From: Allobranchiibius sp. CTAmp26
GTDB taxonomy: Bacteria; Actinomycetota; Actinomycetes; Actinomycetales; Dermatophilaceae
Assembly: GCF_017565405.1 (NCBI RefSeq)
Contig: NZ_JAGEKR010000014.1
Location: 1-64,000, forward strand
Length of the DNA stretch: 64,000 nucleotides
Reading direction: 5' to 3'
Shown here: piece after piece, positions 26,017-34,638 of the stretch
Layout of the letters: every line of letters starts with the position of its first letter
Numbering within the stretch: the first letter of the stretch is position 1
The notes under the pieces: model-generated
What the model saw: only the letters and a program-made list of their open reading frames with translations
What the model was told of the DNA's origin: nothing
The model's database searches: none
Translations under genes and position numbers: made by a program

Positions 26017-26897
26017 CGGCTCCCCTTGGGGTCGAGTGCATCACGCAGGCTGTCGCCGAAGATGTTGAACGCCAGGGCGAGCAACATGATGGCCACGCCC
26101 GGGAAGACGGCGGCCCAGGGCGCGCGCGCCGCGAACTCCTGTGCGGCGGACAGCATGGTGCCCAGGCTCGGCTGAGGTGGTTGAATCCCCAGGCCCAGGA
26201 ACGACAGCACCGCTTCGCCGAGGATCGCTGCAGGCAATGCAACGGTCGCCTGGACCAGGATCACGGAGGTGGCGTTGGGCAGGATGTGGCGAAGCAGGAC
26301 CCATCTATCGCTGGCACCGTCCACCAAGGCGGCCGCAACGTAGTCCAGCGACTTCAACCGCAGCGTGTCTGAACGGACCAGGCGGAGCACGCCGGGAATC
26401 TGAGCTATGCCGATGGCCACCGCGGCATTGCTCAGGCTCGCTCCACGGATCGCCGCCAGGCCGACCGCCAGAATCAGGAACGGGAAGGAGAGCAGCACGT
26501 CGGCAATCCTGGAGATGACGGAATCAGCGCCGCGGTAGTACCCGGCGATCAGCCCGAGGGGCACACCGATCACGAGGGATGTCAGCACTGCCAGGAATGC
26601 CACCTCGAGAGAGGCGCGCACTCCGAACATGATGCGGGACAGGATGTCGCGGCCGAGGTCATCCGTGCCGAGCAGATGCCCCGCTGTGCCGGGGGGCGAG
26701 AACGTGTGGGCGAGGTCCGTCGCACTTGCCGAGTCGGGAGCGACCCAGTTTGCGGACACGGCCACCAGCACAGCGATGAGCAGGACCGTGATGCTGATCA
26801 GTGCCAAGGGATTTCGTCCCAGGCGACGGATGATTCTGGCCCGGCGGCCCCGGGTCCGCAGCGTCGTGGCCGCTGCGACCGGAATTGCGGTGGTCAT
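26013..26897 (-). CDS. Peptide ABC transporter permease, DppC type
   Basis: A 294-aa inner-membrane permease. It has an N-terminal extension, a first helix (LALISITVLLIAVLVAV), the DppC-specific GTDDLGRDILSRIMFGVRAS segment, and the EAA loop near residue 200 (YVAAALVDGASDRWVLLRHILPN). About six membrane helices are expected. It overlaps DppB upstream and DppD downstream by ATGA. Confidence 0.94.
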   Translation of the reverse strand: MTTAIPVAAATTLRTRGRRARIIRRLGRNPLALISITVLLIAVLVAVSANWVAPDSASATDLAHTFSPPGTAGHLLGTDDLGRDILSRIMFGVRASLEVAFLAVLTSLVIGVPLGLIAGYYRGADSVISRIADVLLSFPFLILAVGLAAIRGASLSNAAVAIGIAQIPGVLRLVRSDTLRLKSLDYVAAALVDGASDRWVLLRHILPNATSVILVQATVALPAAILGEAVLSFLGLGIQPPQPSLGTMLSAAQEFAARAPWAAVFPGVAIMLLALAFNIFGDSLRDALDPKGSR

Positions 26898-27850
26898 GAA
26901 TCCTTCCCTGCCACACGGACCCGCGGGTCGATGACTGAATAGAGCAGATCGACGAGGAAATTGATCACGATGTACGCCGTCGCGGTCACCAGCACCACAG
27001 CCTGGATGACCGGGTAGTCCCGACGGAACACCGAGTCGATCGTCAGCTTGCCGAATCCGGGAAGGCTGAAGATCTGCTCGGTCACCACAGCCCCCGAGAT
27101 CAGCTCGCCCAGTTGAAGCCCGGCAACTGTGACAACGACGATCAGACTGTTACGCAGTGCGTGTCGGGTGATCACCGTGCGCCAGGGCAGCCCCTTGGCC
27201 TTCGCAGTGCGAACGTAATCGGCGGAGAGTGCGTCCACCATGGCCGAGCGGGTCTGGCGCATGAGTACCGCCGACAGTCCGGTCCCCAGGATCACCGCGG
27301 GAAGAATGATGTGGTGCAGGTTGTCTAACGGACTACTCCAGATGGAGACGAACCCCGAGGCCGGGAACAGGCCGGCCCCCACCGAGAGATAGAGGATGGC
27401 GAGGAGCCCCAACCAGAAATGGGGCACCGAGAGCCCGATCAGCGCGAACCCGTTGGCGAACCACTCCACGGGCTTGCCACGGCGTACTGCCGCCAGCACA
27501 CCGGTCCCGATACCGATCAGCGAGGCGATCAGCATGGCCAGCGCCGTCAGCTCGAACGTCACAGGCAGGGCAGTGGCCAACATGGAATCGACGCTGGAGC
27601 CGGTGTTGATCGAAACCCCGAGGTTGCCGTGCAGCAGCTGTTCAATGTACTTCCAGAACTGGACGGGCAGGGGCCTGTCCAACCCGTACTCGTGTCGGAT
27701 GGCCTTCAACGCGGACGGTGAACTGTCCTCCCCCGCTAGGGCCCGAGCCGGGTCCCCCGGTAACGCGCGAATACCGAGGAACACCAGCACAACCACGGCG
27801 AAGAGCGTCAGGAGCGACTGCCAGGCCCGGCTGAGAAGGTAGCGACCCAT
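26894..27850 (-). CDS. Peptide ABC transporter permease, DppB type
   Basis: A 318-aa permease with an N-terminal helix (LLTLFAVVVLVFLGIRALPGDPAR), periplasmic loop (YGLDRPLPVQFWKYI) and EAA loop (YVRTAKAKGLPWRTVITRHALRN). Standard DppB length and topology. It lies 9 bp after the binding-protein gene and overlaps DppC. Confidence 0.94.
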   Translation of the reverse strand: MGRYLLSRAWQSLLTLFAVVVLVFLGIRALPGDPARALAGEDSSPSALKAIRHEYGLDRPLPVQFWKYIEQLLHGNLGVSINTGSSVDSMLATALPVTFELTALAMLIASLIGIGTGVLAAVRRGKPVEWFANGFALIGLSVPHFWLGLLAILYLSVGAGLFPASGFVSIWSSPLDNLHHIILPAVILGTGLSAVLMRQTRSAMVDALSADYVRTAKAKGLPWRTVITRHALRNSLIVVVTVAGLQLGELISGAVVTEQIFSLPGFGKLTIDSVFRRDYPVIQAVVLVTATAYIVINFLVDLLYSVIDPRVRVAGKDS

Positions 27851-27859
27851 GCGCGGGCC

Positions 27860-29539
27860 CTACTTGGAGAAACCTGCGAAGGCGACCCGCACCACACCGT
27901 CGGGGAAGGTCTGGACACCCTTGATGGTGCTGGCGATCCCCGTCAAGTTGCTCTGGCGGTACAGGTACACGATGGGTGCATCCGATCTAGTGATCTGGAC
28001 CACCTGACCATAGAGCGACTTGCGCGTGGACAGGTCGTTCGTTGTCTGCGCCCGGTTAAGCAACGTGTCGACCTTCGGGTTGCTGTACCCGGACACGTTC
28101 TGACTACCTTGTGTCCCAACGAAGTTGGTGAGGTTCGCATCCGGATCGACGCGTCCGGACCAGCCGAGCTGCAGGGCCGTGAACTTGCCTTGATCCTCGA
28201 GGTTGAGCAGCGTTGTGTACTCGACGGGCTGGATGTTCAAGTCGAAACCACCCGCCTTGACCATCGACTGAAGCGCCTGCACCATCCTGAGGGTGTCGGG
28301 AGTGTTCGACACCAGCATGTCGAGGCGGAACGGGGTCTTCACTCCAGCTTGGGCGAGGAGCTTCTTCGATTTCGCCGGGTCGTACGGCGCGCACTGTTGA
28401 TCCACAGGCTGTGAGAAGGGGCTCTTGGTGGGAATGGGTGAGCATGCGGGCGAGTACAGGTTGTTGAACACCGACTTGATCAAGAGCGGTCGGTTGATGG
28501 AGTACTCGAGGGCTTCACGGACAGCAGCCTTGGACGCTGCCGGGGTGGTCAGCGCCTTGGGCGGGTTCCCGACCCCGTTGGCGTTCCCGATGTTGAAAGT
28601 CACGCCCTGGTACCCGAGGGACTGAGACCGCAGCACCGTGATCTTCGGGTTCGACTGCAGGCTGACGACGCTGTCCGTGGACAACGTGTCGGCTACCTCT
28701 GCGTCACCGGACAGAAGGTTGGCCGACCGGACGTTGGGGTCGGTGATGATCCGATAGACGATCTTGTCGAAGTGCACCTTCGACGAGTCGTAGAAATTCG
28801 GGTCTCGCACCAAGGTGATGGAGCTGCCGGGAACGCGCTGCTGCAACTTGAACGGCCCGACGCACGATGGGTGCTGTGCGAAGTTCTTGCCGTACTTCTG
28901 GATCGCGGCAGGACTCATGATCATGCCCGCGCGGTCGGCCAGCGCCGCGGTCAGTGGAGCGAACGGCTGCTTCAAATGCACGACTACTGTCGTGGCGTTC
29001 GGGGCGTCGACCGACGAGATGGGGCCGAGCTCGGTCTTGCGCGCCGTACCGACAAGATTCAAGTTCCGTTCGATGGTTGCCTTCACCGCCGAAGCGTTGA
29101 ACGCAGTCCCATCGGAGAACTTCACACCTGACCGGATCGTGATCGTCACTGTCTTGCCGCCGTCGCTGATCTTCGGCATCGCGGTCGCCAGTTGAGGAAC
29201 GACGTTGGTCTTGGCGTTGACGTCGTACAACTTCTGACACATCGAGTCGAACACGTAGCGCGAGTAAAGACTTCGCGACAGCGTCGGATCGAGCATGTCG
29301 AGGTCCGATGACAGCGCGAACGTCAAAGTGCCACCGCTCTTGACCTGGCTGGAAGTCGCGGAGGTTCCGTAGGAATCCGAGGCCGCTCCGCTGGCGCCCC
29401 CGGAGCTCGATGACTGTGCTGCTTGAGGTCCCACCGATGAGCATCCCGTGACCGCAGCCAGCAGGCCGACTGCGACAGCGGCTGCTCCCCCTTTACCGGA
29501 CCGCCGGCTGGGGAACGAAGCGGAAGGGCGTCGCGTCAT
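27860..29539 (-). CDS. Peptide ABC transporter substrate-binding lipoprotein (SBP family 5)
   Basis: A 559-aa extracytoplasmic binding protein. ATG 29539 is chosen with AGGAG upstream and a lipoprotein signal: basic residues, a hydrophobic stretch and the lipobox LLAAVTGCSS, giving a lipid-anchored Cys near residue 33. A Ser/Gly-rich linker follows, then the SBP_bac_5 fold (LTFALSSDLDMLDPTLSR; GVKFSDGTAFNASAV). It is the first gene of the operon and gives its substrate specificity, presumably gamma-glutamyl or other peptides given the GGT downstream. Confidence 0.92.
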   Translation of the reverse strand: MTRRPSASFPSRRSGKGGAAAVAVGLLAAVTGCSSVGPQAAQSSSSGGASGAASDSYGTSATSSQVKSGGTLTFALSSDLDMLDPTLSRSLYSRYVFDSMCQKLYDVNAKTNVVPQLATAMPKISDGGKTVTITIRSGVKFSDGTAFNASAVKATIERNLNLVGTARKTELGPISSVDAPNATTVVVHLKQPFAPLTAALADRAGMIMSPAAIQKYGKNFAQHPSCVGPFKLQQRVPGSSITLVRDPNFYDSSKVHFDKIVYRIITDPNVRSANLLSGDAEVADTLSTDSVVSLQSNPKITVLRSQSLGYQGVTFNIGNANGVGNPPKALTTPAASKAAVREALEYSINRPLLIKSVFNNLYSPACSPIPTKSPFSQPVDQQCAPYDPAKSKKLLAQAGVKTPFRLDMLVSNTPDTLRMVQALQSMVKAGGFDLNIQPVEYTTLLNLEDQGKFTALQLGWSGRVDPDANLTNFVGTQGSQNVSGYSNPKVDTLLNRAQTTNDLSTRKSLYGQVVQITRSDAPIVYLYRQSNLTGIASTIKGVQTFPDGVVRVAFAGFSK

Positions 29540-29857
29540 GGTGTCTCCTAATGAGGTGTGCCGCGAACGTACATTGTATGCAGTACTCAAAAATAGCGAT
29601 TGTCCACATAGTGAGACTTTTCGAGCGCAGTCGGAGCACCGCGGGATGGGTCAGGAAGACATGGTCGAGGCCATCGACAACCGCATCCATGCGAGAGGTG
29701 AGAGTCCGCCGGGCGTTACTGAGAGTTGAGGTCTCGTGTCGGCTCGGTGGCGCATCGTTCGTCCATGACGTCGTCCGTGCGCGTCCGGGTGCGGCCGCCG
29801 GAGTCTTGTCCATAGAGTCAGTGAGGCTGCGTCCGCGCGGGTCAGAGGCCTGCGTTC
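29540..29857. other. Control region upstream of the peptide-uptake operon
   Basis: About 318 bp with no convincing gene. Leftward, the minus strand contains TACAAT (revcomp of 29573-29578), a good -10 for the binding-protein gene, overlapping a TTGTATGCAG site at 29574-29583 that resembles the palindrome near gntR. The rest to the tRNA shows no recognisable feature. Confidence 0.45.
29574..29583. promoter_or_regulatory. Candidate GntR operator overlapping the -10 of the peptide-uptake operon
   Basis: TTGTATGCAG shares the T-N-GTAT-R-CA core with TCGTATACAC at 21421-21430. It overlaps the putative -10 hexamer TACAAT of the leftward promoter, which would permit repression by steric block. One base breaks the palindrome. 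Confidence 0.35.
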
Positions 29858-29934
29858 TGGTGGACGTGAAGGGACTCGAACCCCTGACCTCTCGCGTGTG
29901 AGGCGAGCGCTCTAACCAGCTGAGCTACACGTCC
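29858..29934 (-). tRNA. tRNA-Val (anticodon CAC)
   Basis: The cloverleaf reads GGACGTG / GCTC...GAGC / CTCGC-CTCACAC-GCGAG / AGGGG-TTCGAGT-CCCCT / CACGTCC-A, with the 3' CCA encoded at 29858-29860. The anticodon loop CTCACAC gives anticodon CAC, reading GTG valine codons. All stems pair. Confidence 0.95.
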
Positions 29935-30084
29935 GCGGCGCCACCAGGCAGGCGTGGCGCGGCGACGGGAAGGATAGCCCGGACGCGTCCTGGACCGCCA
30001 ATCGGCACGAGCAGGGGAATGCTCGACCACCGAGCGGACTTGCACCGAAGGTCATCGTTCGCCGCACCATCGAGGAGATGTTTC

Positions 30085-30945
30085 GTGTCCCACCCCCAGG
30101 CTTCCCAGTCCGGCACTTTCCAACTCGGCGGCGACCTGCCCGTCGTACGCCTCGGCTACGGGACCATGCAGCTGCCCGGTGAGGGGGTCTGGGGCCCGCC
30201 GAAGGACCGCGACGCTGCCATCGCCGTACTGCGTCGGGCCGTCGAGCTCGGCATCACCTTCTTCGACACCGCCGACTCCTACGGTCCGTATGTGGCTGAG
30301 GACCTGCTGCGCGAGGCACTGCACCCGTACGCCGACGACATCGTCATCGCGACCAAGGCCGGGCTGACCCGCCAGGGCCCCGGGGTGTGGACCCCGCTGG
30401 GGCAGCCGGCCTACCTGCGCCAGCAGGTCGAGATGAGCTTGCGCCGACTGGGTCAGGAGCGGATCGATCTCTTCCAGTTGCACCGCATCGACCCGGATTA
30501 CCCCGTCGCCGACCAGGTCGGGGAGCTGAAGCAGCTGCAGGACGAGGGCAAGATCCGCCACATCGGGCTCTCCGAGGTCGGGGTCGCCGAGCTCGAGGAG
30601 GCTCAGAAGACCGCCACGATCGTGTCGGTGCAGAACCTCTACAACCTCGCCAAGCGCGATGCCGAGGACCTGCTGGATCACTGCACGACAGAGCAGATCG
30701 CCTTCATCCCGTGGTTCCCGCTCGCCACTGGTGCCCTGTCCAAGGAGGACGGCCCTCTGGCGGCCGCTGCCAAGGACCACGGTGCGACTCCCTCGCAGCT
30801 CGCTCTCGCGTGGCTGCTGAAGCGCTCCCCGGTGATGCTGCCGATTCCGGGGACCTCGAGTGTCGACCACCTCGACGGCAACACCGCGGCAGCGGCCATC
30901 GAGCTCACTGACGAGGAGTTCGAGGCGCTCGGCGCAGCCGCCTGA
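30085..30945 (+). CDS. Aldo/keto reductase
   Basis: A 286-aa NAD(P)H-dependent oxidoreductase with a TIM-barrel fold. The catalytic tetrad is visible: Asp and Tyr in FFDTADSYGPYVAEDLL, Lys in IATKAGL, His in LFQLHRID. The C-terminal cofactor loop contains PIPGTSSVDHLDGN. GTG 30085 is selected because GAGGAG lies 7 bases upstream. Similar to YajO/YhdN-like AKRs; the substrate is unknown. It is a single gene ending in a hairpin shared with the convergent PGPGW gene. Confidence 0.92.
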   Translation: MSHPQASQSGTFQLGGDLPVVRLGYGTMQLPGEGVWGPPKDRDAAIAVLRRAVELGITFFDTADSYGPYVAEDLLREALHPYADDIVIATKAGLTRQGPGVWTPLGQPAYLRQQVEMSLRRLGQERIDLFQLHRIDPDYPVADQVGELKQLQDEGKIRHIGLSEVGVAELEEAQKTATIVSVQNLYNLAKRDAEDLLDHCTTEQIAFIPWFPLATGALSKEDGPLAAAAKDHGATPSQLALAWLLKRSPVMLPIPGTSSVDHLDGNTAAAAIELTDEEFEALGAAA

Positions 30946-30954
30946 GCCGGTGAC

Positions 30955-30986
30955 CCGGTCCCGCCGCGAGCACCGGGCGGGGCCGG
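30955..30986. terminator. Hairpin between convergent aldo/keto reductase and PGPGW genes
   Basis: Arms CCGGTCCCGCC (30955-30965) and GGCGGGGCCGG (30976-30986) pair with one mismatch around a 10-nt loop. They sit exactly between the two convergent stops. Confidence 0.5.
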
Positions 30987-30989
30987 CCG

Positions 30990-31436
30990 TCACAGGCCGG
31001 GCAGTCTCCCCAGCGGAGTCTCGACGAAATCGGGCAGCCACGTCGGCACGCCCTTCCAGAGCAGATAGCCGTAGAGACACGCGGCGACGATCGCCGCGAC
31101 CCCGAGGCCGGCGAGGCCGCGTACGGCAGGGTTTTGGCGCGCCAGCCAGGTCGTCCATACCCTGACCTGCTGCCTGGTCCAGGCCAATAATCTTGCGGCC
31201 CAGACGAATTCGGAGGCCCAGACTCCCAAGCCGACGAAGATGATCACCCACCCGGGGCCGGGGAGCGGCAGGAGCAGGATGCCGACGGCGATGATCGCGA
31301 AGCCCAGGATCCCGATGAAGACGCGGTAGATCAGGTGGGTGGTGGGGTTAGCGCGGATTCTGCGTTGCCACTCCCAACGCGCGGGCGCGGCTGCGCGCGC
31401 CGGGGACTTCTCGTCGTCCTGGGTCGAGGTGCTCAC
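30990..31436 (-). CDS. PGPGW-motif membrane protein (TIGR02611 family)
   Basis: A 148-aa protein with three hydrophobic segments. The hallmark PLPGPGWVIIFVGL follows the first helix (about residues 57-70), with the Trp/Phe-rich ASEFVWAARLLAW next. This family is common and uncharacterised in actinobacteria. The N-terminal 30 residues are polar. No functional link with its neighbours is evident. Confidence 0.85.
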   Translation of the reverse strand: MSTSTQDDEKSPARAAAPARWEWQRRIRANPTTHLIYRVFIGILGFAIIAVGILLLPLPGPGWVIIFVGLGVWASEFVWAARLLAWTRQQVRVWTTWLARQNPAVRGLAGLGVAAIVAACLYGYLLWKGVPTWLPDFVETPLGRLPGL

Positions 31437-31467
31437 TGTGCGGTCGCCTCGAACCGGTCGGACTGCC

Positions 31468-32304
31468 TCACGGTGCAGGGTCGCCGTCCAAGGCAGCGGC
31501 GTCGGCGAAGATCTGCGCTGCGCGAGCGGTCATCGGTCCGGGGGCGAGCGACCGGGAGCCCACCGCATGCACGCTTTGCACCTCGCGCAGCGAGGAGGTC
31601 AAGAAGATCTCGTCGGCGCGGTCCAGGATGTCCAGCGGTAGCGGGGTCTCCCGGACCGGCAATCCGGCGGCCTCGCACCAGCGCAGCACGAGCGCCCGCG
31701 CGATCCCCGCCAGCGGGCCGGCCGACAGCGGCGGCGTCAGGATCTCGCCGTCGACGACGACGAAGATGTTGGAGCCGGTGCCCTCGCACAACTCGTCGCG
31801 CGTGTTCGCGAAGATCCCCTCGTCCGCTCCTCGCTCCTTGGCGTAAGCGAGCGCGACGACGTTCTCGGCGTACGAGATGGTCTTCAGTCCCGCGAGCGCG
31901 CCGCGCTCGTTGCGCACCCACGGCACGACCACGATCTTCGAGGTGACCGGCGGCGGGTCGGCCGGTCCCGCGGTCACGATGTAGGTCATCGAGGAGTCGA
32001 GCCGACCCGAACCGAGCGGCCCCGCTCCCCCGGTGACCATGTAGCGCAACCGTCCGAGCGGCATCGGCTCCCGCAGCACCGCGTCAATGCCCTCGTCGAT
32101 CCGGTCGCGATCGGCGGTCGGCAACCCCAGGCCGGCGAGGGTCCGGTCGAAGCGCATGTGGTGCATCGCGCGCGCGAACACCTGCCCGTCGACGACCTTG
32201 CAGGTCTCGAAGCCGCCGTCGCCGACGGTCACTCCGTGGTCCAATGCGCTCAGGCTGGGTTTATCGTCGACCCGTTCGCCGTCGACCCACACACGGATGC
32301 TCAT
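31468..32304 (-). CDS. pabC: Aminodeoxychorismate lyase
   Basis: A 278-aa fold-type IV PLP enzyme that converts 4-amino-4-deoxychorismate to p-aminobenzoate for folate synthesis. The PLP lysine is in GLKTISYAENVVAL and the phosphate-binding segment is in CEGTGSNIFVVVDG. ATG 32304 overlaps the pabB stop as ATGA; the frame is open further upstream but that would lie inside pabB. A branched-chain aminotransferase-like role is less likely given the pabB partner. Confidence 0.9.
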   Translation of the reverse strand: MSIRVWVDGERVDDKPSLSALDHGVTVGDGGFETCKVVDGQVFARAMHHMRFDRTLAGLGLPTADRDRIDEGIDAVLREPMPLGRLRYMVTGGAGPLGSGRLDSSMTYIVTAGPADPPPVTSKIVVVPWVRNERGALAGLKTISYAENVVALAYAKERGADEGIFANTRDELCEGTGSNIFVVVDGEILTPPLSAGPLAGIARALVLRWCEAAGLPVRETPLPLDILDRADEIFLTSSLREVQSVHAVGSRSLAPGPMTARAAQIFADAAALDGDPAP

Positions 32305-33350
32305 TCCGACCTCGCGATCACCGTTTCCGCGAGCGCCAGGAGGCGCCGCGCCTTGAGAGCAGTTTCCCACCACTCCCCCTCCGGATCCGATCCCCAGGTG
32401 ATGCCCGCGCCCGTCCCGTACCGCAACCAACGTGTGCCGCCGCGGTCGTGTTCCAGCCAGAAGGTGCGGATTCCGACGGCGAGCGTCGCGGTGCCCGTGT
32501 CGTTGTCGACGTAGCCGATCGCGCCGCAGTACGGTCCGCGCTCGACCGGTTCCAGATCGCGAATCGCCCTAAGAGCACTCGACTTCGGGGCGCCGGAGAC
32601 CGAGCCGGGCGGGAACGTCGCACCGAGGATGTCCGCCCAGCGCACGCCCTCCTGCAGCACCCCCGACACCGTCGACTCCAGGTGCACCAGGCCCGGGTTG
32701 TGCTGCGGCGCGAGCAGCGCATCGACGGCCACGGTGCCCGGCCGACATACGGCGGACAGGTCGTTGCGGACCAGGTCGGTGATCATCACGTTCTCGGTGC
32801 GGTCCTTGGGCAGCATCTCGTGGACCGTGGGCGCGGTGCCCTTGATCGGCGCGGACCGCACCCGGTCGCCGCTGCGCTGCAGGTAGAGCTCGGGTGACGC
32901 GCAGACGACCTCGAGCCGTGCCTCGGGGATGTCGATGTACGCGTGACGCGGTGCCGGATTGCCCTGTCGCACCGGGTGATCCAGCTCGGCCATCGCGAAA
33001 CCGGCAGGGACCGCCCGACTCAGCACGCGGCAGAGGTTGACCTGGTAGACGTCCCCGGCCGCGACGCGGTCCCGGATCGCCCGCACGCCCCGTTCGTACG
33101 CCGACCGGTCCAGCGACGACGACCACGCCGACAGATCGGGGTCGGCCACCAGTGGTGCGACGACACCGGTCACCTCGGCATGCTCCGTGCGTTGGACCGA
33201 GCGCATCCGGACCACCGTCAGCTCACCCTCGAAGGTGTCGACGACGACCCAGAAACCCGGCTCGTCGAGCGCGGCGACGTCGTGCCGCACCTCCACCACC
33301 CCGGTGGCCGTCACGCCCGCGAACTCGGCCCGCCCGTCGTCGTCACCCAT
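32301..33350 (-). CDS. pabB: Aminodeoxychorismate synthase component I
   Basis: A 349-aa chorismate-binding enzyme. The PIKGT motif, with a Lys where anthranilate synthase has Ala (PIAGT), identifies it as aminodeoxychorismate synthase rather than TrpE. Other conserved text: MITDLVRNDLSAVC and FPPGSVSGAPK. It is shorter at the N-terminus than E. coli PabB (about 450 aa), lacking most of the regulatory half. It forms a two-gene folate operon with pabC; the glutamine amidotransferase subunit (pabA) is not in the window. Confidence 0.9.
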   Translation of the reverse strand: MGDDDGRAEFAGVTATGVVEVRHDVAALDEPGFWVVVDTFEGELTVVRMRSVQRTEHAEVTGVVAPLVADPDLSAWSSSLDRSAYERGVRAIRDRVAAGDVYQVNLCRVLSRAVPAGFAMAELDHPVRQGNPAPRHAYIDIPEARLEVVCASPELYLQRSGDRVRSAPIKGTAPTVHEMLPKDRTENVMITDLVRNDLSAVCRPGTVAVDALLAPQHNPGLVHLESTVSGVLQEGVRWADILGATFPPGSVSGAPKSSALRAIRDLEPVERGPYCGAIGYVDNDTGTATLAVGIRTFWLEHDRGGTRWLRYGTGAGITWGSDPEGEWWETALKARRLLALAETVIARSE

Positions 33351-33520
33351 CGCGGCCCCAGTATGCCGACCGACGTGACGTCACCTGCGACGTCGCTGCG
33401 CGCTCCATACGGCGCGCCGCGACCCTGAACCCCGGCGGCGGCCACTCCGGCGTACCGTTCGAAGAGCCCCGCAGGCGGTCACCGACCGCCCGCAAGCGCC
33501 CTTGTCGGTGCGGAACGAAG

Positions 33521-33549
33521 CGGCGCGCAGGGTGCACCCCTGCGCGCCG
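33521..33549 (-). terminator. Strong terminator of the BBE-like pseudogene
   Basis: Perfect 12-bp arms CGGCGCGCAGGG (33521-33532) and CCCTGCGCGCCG (33538-33549), extendable by one pair, with a 5-nt loop, lie 15 bp beyond the pseudogene stop. On the minus strand they are followed by CTTCGTTCC. The terminator remains intact although the gene has collapsed. Confidence 0.65.
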
Positions 33550-33564
33550 CGCCCTCCCACCAGG

Positions 33565-33949
33565 TCACACCGTCGGCACGATGTTCTGGTTCAGTCGGAA
33601 CAGGTTCGTCGAGTCGTACCGGTTCTTCAGATCGACCAGCCTGCGGTAGGTCGCGGGCGGGTAGGACGCCCGGACCAGGGACGGGTCCGCCTCGCCGGTG
33701 AAGTTCACGTAGACACCGGCATCCGGTCCCAGTGCGGCAGTCACCCCACAGGCCCAGCCTGATCACGTCAGCCACCCCGGCACACTGGGCGATCACCACC
33801 GGACGGCGGTCGTGTGCTCCGTTCCAGACGCTGCGAGCCTGCTCCTAGTCGGCGTCGGCCGCCATCACCGCCGTCCCGCGCAGCCCGGCGGCGAACTCGG
33901 CGAGTGTCGCCTCGCCGATGGGCCCGGGTGCGGTCTGCGTCGTACTCAT
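33565..33949 (-). pseudogene. Collapsed berberine-bridge-like FAD oxidoreductase
   Basis: Only the two ends of a roughly 450-aa FAD-linked oxidase remain. The first 34 codons from ATG 33949 read MSTTQTAPGPIGEATLAEF... and hit an in-frame TAG after ADAD, where family members usually have Tyr. The frame then continues EQARSVWNGAHDRRPVVIAQCAGVADV, typical of BBE-like N-termini. A large deletion and a frame change join it to the classic C-terminus (GVYVNFTGEADPS... TYRRLVDLKNRYD...TNLFRLNQNI) ending at 33565. The start retains AGGAGGG, and upstream direct repeats and the terminator are preserved, suggesting recent loss. Confidence 0.85.
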
Positions 33950-34000
33950 GGTTCCCTCCTCGTTGGGTTTCACTGGAGGAACCAACGCTAGGGACAGCGA

Positions 34001-34028
34001 CTCAACAAGACCTCAACCGGATCTCAAT
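34001..34028 (-). promoter_or_regulatory. Three 11-bp-phased direct repeats ahead of the BBE-like pseudogene
   Basis: On the minus strand TTGAG occurs three times at exact 11-bp spacing (plus-strand CTCAAC at 34001 and 34012, CTCAAT at 34023). A possible -10 element TAGCGT (33985-33990) lies about 10 bp downstream. Direct repeats one helical turn apart just before the -10 are the known binding pattern of OmpR-type winged-helix activators such as SARPs. No such regulator is encoded in the window. Confidence 0.45.
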
Positions 34029-34215
34029 GGGTGCGTACGTCGGCCGTCGTACGACCTCCTCCTCAAGGACGTCGGGCTGCTCCAGGGCGAGATCGGCTCG
34101 CTACTGGCCGCCGATCTCGCCACTGCGGAGCAGGACATCCTTCGGGCGCGGGCGTTCTTGAGCGCCTGAGCACGCCGCGTACGCGGGTCGTGCCCGGGCG
34201 CCCACGCCGCTGGAT

Positions 34216-34635
34216 TCAGGGCCAGTCAGCGGTGGTGACCTGCGCTCCGGTGATCGTGACGGTCAAGGCGGTCGGCCCGTCGGGCCGGACCCACAGGTCG
34301 TAGGTCCCCTGCACCAATCCGGGATAGACCGCGGTGTGCTGTATCCCCGCCGGTGAGGGGCGGGCGATGACGGCGACGTGCGGCCAAGCCCCCTCGTGAT
34401 GGTGATGGCCGTGACCGGCTGACTCGTCCGGCGACGAGTGGTCGTGCGACCGCCATTCGCCGTCCCACCAGTTCAGGCCTTCGTCGGGCTCGTGGCCGCG
34501 AGACCCGCTCGGGCAGATCTCGATCTCCACGCCGACCATCGCGGCCGGCGTGGAGACGACGAGCGCGCCGACGTCACCGCCGATGTCGAGAACCACCATG
34601 CCCTGCCCGGCATGGGGGTTCTCGACATGGGTCAA
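34216..34635 (-). CDS. Hypothetical protein with His-rich stretch, downstream of DUF4331 gene
   Basis: A 127-139 aa protein I do not recognise as a named family. It begins (TTG 34635, THVENPHAGQG...) or ATG 34599 (VVLDIGGDVGALVV), and contains a histidine-rich segment (HDHSSPDES...GHGHHHHEG) that could bind metal, followed by a beta-rich end (LVQGTYDLWVRPDGPTALTVTITGAQ). The conserved text continuing before 34599 favours the longer version. It has no signal peptide. It lies 30 bp after the DUF4331 gene, past a hairpin. Confidence 0.7.
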   Translation of the reverse strand: MTHVENPHAGQGMVVLDIGGDVGALVVSTPAAMVGVEIEICPSGSRGHEPDEGLNWWDGEWRSHDHSSPDESAGHGHHHHEGAWPHVAVIARPSPAGIQHTAVYPGLVQGTYDLWVRPDGPTALTVTITGAQVTTADWP

Positions 34636-34638
34636 CGT

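Noticed and set aside
22161-29539. A nickel or sugar role for the first ABC operon
   Set aside because: Gene order, DppD/DppF-type ATPases with cysteine-rich C-termini, and the GGT gene favour peptides. No nickel-specific or sugar-binding motifs were seen.
34050-34169. Possible C-terminal fragment on the plus strand (DLLLKDVGLLQGEIGSLLAADL...)
   Set aside because: It looks protein-like and helical, but it is about 40 codons with no start, ribosome site or family match. It may be a gene remnant, but the evidence is too thin for a call.
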